Assembly (NCBI GenBank): GCA_009774255.1
Contig: VSNK01000035.1
Location: 1-27,188 of the forward strand
Source of the DNA: Faecalicatena sp.
Lineage (GTDB): Bacteria > Bacillota > Clostridia > Lachnospirales > Lachnospiraceae
DNA: 27,188 nt
Reading direction: 5' to 3'
The notes under the pieces were generated by a model. That model did no database searches, had not been told where the DNA came from, and saw only the letters and a list, made by a program, of their open reading frames with translations. The translations under genes and the position numbers were made by a program. Positions 22,824 to 27,188 of this stretch are shown one piece after another; the first letter of the stretch is position 1, and each line of letters starts with the position of its first letter.

Positions 22824-23942
22824 ATGAATATTAATGAAACAGAACTCAGAAGGAAACTGGATCTGGTGATCGAAAAACTTTTGAATCTGGGCGGACCGGA
22901 AAATGAGAAGGAGCTGGAGGAGACCGGCGGAGAAGCAATCGGATTTTTTAAACGGGATTTTGGGATCAGGGAGTGGGACTGGCCGCAGGGAGTCGGACTT
23001 TATGGTTTATTCCGTATCATGCAGTATGAGAAGAATGAAAAATATAGAGAATTCCTCCATAACTGGTTCGTCGGGAATATGGAGCTGGGACTTCCGTCCC
23101 GGAACATCAATACTACGACCCCGCTTCTGACTCTGGCGGAGCTGAACGAATATTATCATGATCCGAAGTTCGAAGAGCTGTGTCTGAACTGGGCGGACTG
23201 GCTTATGAACTGCATCCCAAGGACGAAGGAGGGCGGTTTTCAGCATGTGACAAGCGCCAACGGCGACCGCCAGGGCGTCCGGCTCAATGAAAATGAGATG
23301 TGGATCGACACGCTGTTCATGACGGTGCTGTTTCTGAACAGGATGGGACAGAAATATAAAAGAGAAGAGTGGGTCAATGAAAGTGTCCATCAGATGCTTA
23401 TGCATATCAAGTACTTGTATGAGAAGAAGAACGGGTTATTTTATCATGGATGGACCTTTAACGGAAACCATAATTTCGGCGGCGTATTCTGGTGCCGCGG
23501 GAACAGCTGGTTCACTCTGGGGAGCATGGAATATATCGAGATGTGCAAAGGCACCTTGAATCCGGGGGTAAAAACGCTTATCATTGATACCTATAAGGCA
23601 CAGGCCGCGGCGCTGAAAAAGCTGCAGAGCCGGAGCGGACTCTGGCATACGGTGCTGACGGATACGGACAGCTACGAAGAAGTATCCGGCACGGCTGCCA
23701 TTGCGGCAGGAATCCTCAAGGGAATTCGATTCGGGATTCTGGATGACAGTTATCTGGAATGCGCGGAAAGAGCAATCCAGGGAATTCTGGACAATATCGA
23801 TGAGGATGGAACGGTATTAAAGGTATCCGGCGGTACAGGCATGGGGATGGATGCGGAGCATTATAAGAATATTCTGATCGCCCCCATGGCTTATGGACAG
23901 GCATTGACTATCCTGGCTCTGGCAGAAGCACTTCTGCATTAG
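22824..23942 (+). CDS. Glycoside hydrolase family 105 (unsaturated uronyl hydrolase)
   Basis: GH105 enzymes remove the terminal 4,5-unsaturated uronic acid left on oligosaccharides by polysaccharide lyases. The 372-residue protein has the (alpha/alpha)6-barrel pattern and the length of B. subtilis YteR. Visible motifs are DWPQGVGLYGL, WIDTLFMTVLFLNRMG (Asp162 is the likely catalytic acid), LFYHGWTFN, FWCRGNSWFTLG and EVSGTAAIAAGILKGIRFG. No signal peptide is present, so it acts in the cytoplasm on imported oligosaccharide. GAAAGGAG six bases before ATG 22824 sets the start; an upstream in-frame start at 22770 lies in the promoter. The uronic acid released would pass to KduI and KduD. GH88 is the closest alternative family. 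Confidence 0.9.
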   Translation: MNINETELRRKLDLVIEKLLNLGGPENEKELEETGGEAIGFFKRDFGIREWDWPQGVGLYGLFRIMQYEKNEKYREFLHNWFVGNMELGLPSRNINTTTPLLTLAELNEYYHDPKFEELCLNWADWLMNCIPRTKEGGFQHVTSANGDRQGVRLNENEMWIDTLFMTVLFLNRMGQKYKREEWVNESVHQMLMHIKYLYEKKNGLFYHGWTFNGNHNFGGVFWCRGNSWFTLGSMEYIEMCKGTLNPGVKTLIIDTYKAQAAALKKLQSRSGLWHTVLTDTDSYEEVSGTAAIAAGILKGIRFGILDDSYLECAERAIQGILDNIDEDGTVLKVSGGTGMGMDAEHYKNILIAPMAYGQALTILALAEALLH

Positions 23943-23950
23943 GACGGGGT

Positions 23951-23981
23951 GCAGGCCACACATTGACCAGGCATGGCCTGC
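23951..23981 (+). other. Intercistronic hairpin between GH105 gene and kduD
   Basis: GCAGGCCA (23951-23958) pairs with TGGCCTGC (23974-23981) around a 15-base loop. There is no T-run, so it is more likely an mRNA stability or processing element than a terminator. Confidence 0.5.
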
Positions 23982-24043
23982 AAAGAATCCGGCCCGTGAA
24001 AAATGGGCTGCTCGAAGAGGAAAATAGAAAGGAGAAGGATCAA

Positions 24044-24844
24044 ATGAGTATTTTGGACAGTTTTTCATTACAGGGTAAGGTGGCTCTGGTCACAGGGGGG
24101 GCTTACGGAATTGGATTTGCGATTGCGGAAGCCTATGCAAAGGCGGGGGCGAAGATTGCCTTTAACTGCCGGGGGCAGGAGCATCTGGAGAAAGCGCTTG
24201 CGGATTATAGGGCAAAGGGGATCGAAGCAAAGGGATATCTTTGTGATGTGACAGACGAGGCTCAGGTTCAGGAGATGGTTGGACAGATCAAAGAGGAACT
24301 TGGCGTGATCGATATTCTGGTGAACAATGCCGGTATCATCAAGAGAATTCCCATGACGGAGATGAGTGCCGCCGAGTTCCGGCAGGTCGTGGATATCGAC
24401 CTGAACGCACCCTTTATCATGTCCAAGGCGGTACTGCCAGACATGATCGAAAAAGGACATGGAAAGATCATCAACATCTGTTCCATGATGAGCGAGCTGG
24501 GGCGTGAAACAGTGTCTGCCTACGCGGCGGCAAAAGGCGGCCTGAAAATGCTGACGAAAAATATATGTTCCGAATATGGAGAATATAACATCCAGTGCAA
24601 CGGCATCGGCCCGGGATATATTGCCACGCCGCAGACGGCGCCTCTTCGTGAGACACAGGCAGACGGCAGCAGACATCCCTTTGATCAGTTCATTATCTCC
24701 AAGACCCCGGCCGCGCGCTGGGGCAATCCGGAGGACCTGATGGGACCGGCGGTATTCCTGGCTTCGGATGCGTCAGATTTTGTGAATGGGCAGATCCTGT
24801 ATGTAGACGGAGGAATCCTTGCATACATCGGAAAGCAGCCGTGA
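24044..24844 (+). CDS. kduD: 2-dehydro-3-deoxy-D-gluconate 5-dehydrogenase KduD
   Basis: KduD is the NAD(P)H-dependent dehydrogenase that reduces 2,5-diketo-3-deoxygluconate to 2-keto-3-deoxygluconate after KduI has acted. The 266-residue short-chain dehydrogenase begins MSILDSFSLQGKVALVTGGA, with the cofactor motif TGGAYGIGFAIAEAYA. It has NNAGI, the catalytic Ser (ICSMMSELG), and Tyr and Lys in YAAAKGG. NGIGPGYIATPQT and the C-terminal VNGQILYVDGG are typical of the KduD/gluconate 5-dehydrogenase group. GAAAGGAGAAGG a few bases before ATG 24044 sets the start. It follows the GH105 gene by 101 bases and is probably cotranscribed with it. Confidence 0.93.
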   Translation: MSILDSFSLQGKVALVTGGAYGIGFAIAEAYAKAGAKIAFNCRGQEHLEKALADYRAKGIEAKGYLCDVTDEAQVQEMVGQIKEELGVIDILVNNAGIIKRIPMTEMSAAEFRQVVDIDLNAPFIMSKAVLPDMIEKGHGKIINICSMMSELGRETVSAYAAAKGGLKMLTKNICSEYGEYNIQCNGIGPGYIATPQTAPLRETQADGSRHPFDQFIISKTPAARWGNPEDLMGPAVFLASDASDFVNGQILYVDGGILAYIGKQP

Positions 24845-24879
24845 GGTTTGTCAATGATGATTTGTAACTGCTTAGAACA

Positions 24880-24978
24880 GGGGCTGTCGGGAACTGACAT
24901 GCCTCCACAATATCTCGCCGCGATATCCAATCAATCACATGGTATATTGTGAAAAAACATTTATTTCCCGACAGCCCC
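24880..24978. repeat. Nested palindrome, MITE-like
   Basis: Perfect 13-base inverted ends (24880-24892 and 24966-24978, beginning GGGGCTGTCGGGA) enclose a second stem (24906-24913 with 24944-24951) and an inner hairpin (ATATC 24910-24914 with GATAT 24922-24926), which overlaps the second stem and may be an alternative fold. The end sequence resembles terminal repeats of some insertion sequences. I saw no clear target duplication in the flanks and no reading frame inside. Confidence 0.6.
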
Positions 24979-25025
24979 GTGCGAAAACGTACTGAGCATG
25001 TATGATAATTTCATGACGAAAAATA

Positions 25026-25076
25026 AGACATACCGCTCTTCGTAAATGCGAGAGAGCCGGTGTGTCTCTTTTATTG
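25026..25076. terminator. Bidirectional terminator between kduD and araC-type gene 2
   Basis: AGACATACCG (25026-25035) pairs with CGGTGTGTCT (25058-25067, one G:T) and an inner CTCT/AGAG extends the stem. CTTTTATT follows on the plus strand, and a T-rich tract follows on the minus strand. Confidence 0.75.
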
Positions 25077-25943
25077 TTCATACATCGCGTATTTTTTTGG
25101 AGATATGCCTACCGCTTTTGTAAATGCCTTCAGAAAATTGCTGTAATCCTGGAAGCCGCACATCGCATAGGTTTCCGTAACGGAATATCCTTCTGACAGC
25201 AGTTCCTTTGCGCGGGTGATCCGTTTGGCGGTGATATATCGGTTGATGGTGGTTCCCGTCTCATCTTTAAAAATTTTGCACAGATAGGAGCTGCTCAGGT
25301 AAAAATGGGAGGCGAGCTTTTGAATCGTCAGTTCTTCCGTAAGATTCAGATTTACATAGGATAAAATGGCATTGATCTGTTCGGAATGTGCTGCGGAATT
25401 CTTTTTTGGGAGGGAAACTTTCTGCTCTTCTTCACAGCGTATCAGAAAAACCTGATTCAGATAGATCATCAGTTCCAGGAACGCAGTCTGTTCCAGAATA
25501 TCCTGCCCGAAGTCTTTTGGCTGTGAAAGCTTATGAATGTAATATAAAAATCGTTTCTGCTCCTCCGGGGACAGGCTCAATTTGTGGCCAAACGCAGTAT
25601 CTCTGCAGGTAAAGCAGTAATTGAGACTGGTATTCTCGGTGGAAAAGCGTTTTAAAAAATCCGGGCAGACGGACAGCACGATCCGCTCATGGGTCACGCG
25701 GTCGATCTGTGAAAGATAGTGACTTTCGAACTGATTGATAAAAAAGATATCTCCCGGCCGAAAATCATAGAAACGGTTGTCGATCAGGAACTGCTTTCCT
25801 CCGGATATGGAATAATAGATCTCGTAGCAGTCGTGAATGTGGATGCTCATGGTCTTTTCGTCATTGTATAAATGTGCTGCCGCAAATGTCTTTGTCTCAA
25901 GACAGGCCTGGATGGCAGACTTGCAGGAATTATAGATGATCAT
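25071..25943 (-). CDS. AraC family transcriptional regulator (locus regulator 2)
   Basis: The 290-residue protein has an N-terminal cupin-like ligand domain (IHDCYEIYYSISGGKQFLIDN, RPGDIFFINQFESHYLS). A C-terminal AraC-type domain carries two helix-turn-helix motifs (LTIQKLASHFYLSSSYLCKIFKDE and SVTETYAMCGFQDYSNFLKAFTK). GGAGGTG five bases before ATG 25943 is the best start; a longer form beginning at GTG 25973 lacks one. It resembles regulator 1 in layout but differs in sequence. It is convergent with kduD and shares its terminator. It may sense a second ligand of the same locus, or regulate unrelated genes beyond the window. Confidence 0.9.
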   Translation of the reverse strand: MIIYNSCKSAIQACLETKTFAAAHLYNDEKTMSIHIHDCYEIYYSISGGKQFLIDNRFYDFRPGDIFFINQFESHYLSQIDRVTHERIVLSVCPDFLKRFSTENTSLNYCFTCRDTAFGHKLSLSPEEQKRFLYYIHKLSQPKDFGQDILEQTAFLELMIYLNQVFLIRCEEEQKVSLPKKNSAAHSEQINAILSYVNLNLTEELTIQKLASHFYLSSSYLCKIFKDETGTTINRYITAKRITRAKELLSEGYSVTETYAMCGFQDYSNFLKAFTKAVGISPKKYAMYEQ

Positions 25944-25995
25944 GGCCGCACCTCCGTTTATCTTAGTAATCACGTGGCACCGCAGGCCACAGATC

Positions 25996-26192
25996 GTTAC
26001 AGTTCACGGCCTAACCGGCCGCAAACTGTAACGCAGCCAGCCCATTGAAAAGTCGCCTGACGGCGGTCCTAAGCGCCTGTGACGCTTGTTTAGGACGGAT
26101 CGAAACGGAGTGTAGACGGGCTGGCTGCCTCAAACCGTAGCTTTACTGGCCGGATGCCTTGCAGTATAGTGCAAGGCACTGTGAACAGTAAC
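25996..26192 (+). repeat. Repeat family 2, long element B
   Basis: The ends 25996-26007 and 26181-26192 are inverted copies with one mismatch. Inner stems are 25996-26004/26024-26032, 26033-26043/26118-26128 (11 bp, perfect), 26066-26071/26091-26096 and 26155-26162/26171-26178. It matches element A (6307-6454) in reverse orientation at GGCCGGATGCC (26148-26158) and at a 14-base block (26052-26065). It lies between regulator 2 and the DUF975 promoter and contains no gene. Confidence 0.85.
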
Positions 26193-26270
26193 TGCAGATC
26201 TGTCTGCTGTGACACATGATTACATATATCATAAGCGGAATCGGACGGAAGCGCAAGTGAATAATAAGTC

Positions 26271-26299
26271 TTTTAAGATTTCTGATAATGTGCTATACT
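26271..26299 (+). promoter_or_regulatory. Extended -10 promoter of the DUF975 gene
   Basis: TGC at 26291-26293 precedes TATACT at 26294-26299, forming an extended -10. The -35 (TTTTAA, 26271-26276, 17-base spacer) is weak. Confidence 0.5.
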
Positions 26300-26338
26300 A
26301 GATGCAGACATTGAATCGAATCACAGGGAGGGTAATGT

Positions 26339-27070
26339 ATGTGGACTAGAATGGATTTAAAAATGCGGGGAAAGCTTGCGTTTCGGAGGAATTACTGGTC
26401 GGCGGTCATAGTGGCGCTTGTCATGGCTATTTTCATAGGCGGCGCGTATTCGAGGAACAGTTCCGGTGCTTCAGATGCTTATGACTACTATCAGAATTAT
26501 GGCGGTCATCATGTGAGTGGGGCGGAATCTATGGCACTTGCGATGTTTACGCTGCTTGCGGCAGCCGTTGTGGGGATTATCAGTATTATCTTTATGATCG
26601 TCAAGATTTTTGTGGGAAACCTTCTGCTGGTCGGAGGCAGCCACTTTTTTATAGAGAATCAGACTGGCAGCCCGGGTGTGGGAGTCCTTGGATCTGCGTT
26701 TAGGGGCGGACAGTATGGGAGCATCGTTCTGACGATGTTCTTAAAAAATCTGTTCATCGGACTTTGGTCATTATTGTTCGTTATTCCCGGTATCATCAAG
26801 CATTATGAGTATCTGATGATACCCTATATTCTGGCAGAGAATCCGGGAATGGACAGACAGGAAGTATTTACCATCAGCAAGCGGATGATGATGGGGCAGA
26901 AGTGGGACGTGTTTGTGCTGGATCTGTCCTTCCTTGGATGGCGCCTTCTGGAAGGGATCACTTTCGGGATCGTGGGTGTATTCTATGTAGAGCCGTATTA
27001 TCAGGCTACCATGGCAGAATTGTATGCATATAACCGCAATATGGCATATCAGCAGGGGTATATCAGGTAA
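26339..27070 (+). CDS. DUF975 family membrane protein
   Basis: The 243-residue protein begins MWTRMDLKMRGKLAFRRNYW, the usual opening of DUF975 proteins. Four or five membrane segments follow: residues about 22-36, 63-90, a segment around 132-155, and one or two near the C-terminus. A Gly/Ser/Tyr-rich loop (about residues 38-60) lies outside the first helix. The conserved block IPGIIKHYEYLMIPYILAENPGM is typical of the family. Family members are common in Clostridia and their function is not established. GGGAGG at 26326-26331, eight bases before ATG 26339, sets the start. A 15-bp palindrome and an inverted copy of repeat family 1 follow directly. Confidence 0.85.
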   Translation: MWTRMDLKMRGKLAFRRNYWSAVIVALVMAIFIGGAYSRNSSGASDAYDYYQNYGGHHVSGAESMALAMFTLLAAAVVGIISIIFMIVKIFVGNLLLVGGSHFFIENQTGSPGVGVLGSAFRGGQYGSIVLTMFLKNLFIGLWSLLFVIPGIIKHYEYLMIPYILAENPGMDRQEVFTISKRMMMGQKWDVFVLDLSFLGWRLLEGITFGIVGVFYVEPYYQATMAELYAYNRNMAYQQGYIR

Positions 27071-27074
27071 GGAG

Positions 27075-27115
27075 TGTGATACTCACGGCAGATTTCATCG
27101 GCCGTGAGTATCACA
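27075..27115. repeat. 15-bp palindrome after the DUF975 gene
   Basis: TGTGATACTCACGGC (27075-27089) pairs perfectly with 27101-27115 around an 11-base loop. No T-run follows on the plus strand. It touches repeat family 1 copy d on its tail side, the same arrangement as palindrome P after module b, but its sequence is unrelated to P. Confidence 0.8.
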
Positions 27116-27118
27116 AGA

Positions 27119-27188
27119 AAAGTGTGCGTCTTGACGCACACGCGCGCCGAAGCGCGGTTGCGATAGCAACCATTTTCCTTATGCGCGT
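27119..27188 (-). repeat. Structured repeat family 1, copy d (inverted, type II stems)
   Basis: Read on the minus strand this copy matches 2667-2735 with few differences. The hairpins are 27156-27161/27166-27171, 27144-27147/27152-27155 and 27122-27129/27134-27141. Relative to copy c, GGCTGC/GCAGCC has become GGTTGC/GCAACC, a paired change that keeps the stem. The head of the element is cut off by the window end. Confidence 0.9.

Noticed and set aside
22193..22834. A 213-codon plus-strand frame opposite the first araC-type gene
   Set aside because: The minus-strand product is a complete cupin plus AraC protein. The plus frame runs over its start and the divergent promoter and has no recognisable domain.
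1..27188. CRISPR arrays, tRNA or rRNA genes, prophage or intact transposase genes
   Set aside because: No regularly spaced direct repeats, no cloverleaf or rRNA-like segments, and no phage or transposase proteins were seen. The repeats present are palindromic and irregularly placed.

Overview
The window looks like a chromosomal segment of a spore-forming, Gram-positive anaerobe of the class Clostridia, most likely family Lachnospiraceae. The evidence is a divIB/ftsQ-ftsZ-spoIIGA-sigE block, a separate sigG, strong AAGGAGG-type ribosome binding sites, roughly 50% GC, a short cytidylate-kinase-like protein, a DUF975 protein and a TRAP/uronate utilisation locus. This placement rests on gene content and recognised protein families; no database search was possible.

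Layout. (1) 1-2475: cell division genes divIB (ftsQ) and ftsZ, with no ftsA between them. (2) 2472-2740: a tandem array of structured repeats. (3) 2763-4515: spoIIGA and sigE, the membrane protease and the mother-cell pro-sigma factor it activates, behind a Spo0A-type promoter. (4) 4592-9832: a beta-CASP metallo-hydrolase, a PutP-type sodium symporter, sigG and a HAD phosphatase. (5) 9847-14738: an 87-residue unknown protein, a convergent membrane-anchored FMN_bind-like protein, pth and mfd. (6) 14727-16686: a PrsA-like foldase lipoprotein with a very acidic tail, convergent with a cytidylate-kinase-like gene across a shared terminator. (7) 16825-25943: a uronate catabolism locus with kduI, a TIM-barrel isomerase, a three-gene TRAP transporter, a GH105 hydrolase, kduD and two AraC regulators. 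(8) 26339-27070: a DUF975 membrane protein.

The uronate locus fits one pathway. The TRAP transporter would import an unsaturated uronate or oligosaccharide. GH105 would release the 4,5-unsaturated uronic acid, which rearranges to 5-keto-4-deoxyuronate. KduI isomerises this and KduD reduces it to 2-keto-3-deoxygluconate. The kinase and aldolase for the last steps (KdgK, KdgA) are not in the window. The TRAP operon has a leader with a terminator-like hairpin just before dctP.

The most unusual content is intergenic. One dispersed repeat family (1-77, 2517-2606, 2647-2740, 27119-27188) forms three abutting hairpins. The loops are kept while the stem sequences change in a compensating way. A second family (4515-4558, 6307-6454, 25996-26192) shares GTTAC(A/T)GTTCAC ends and also shows a compensatory stem change. 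Both look like families of structured nucleic-acid elements that I cannot assign to a named class.
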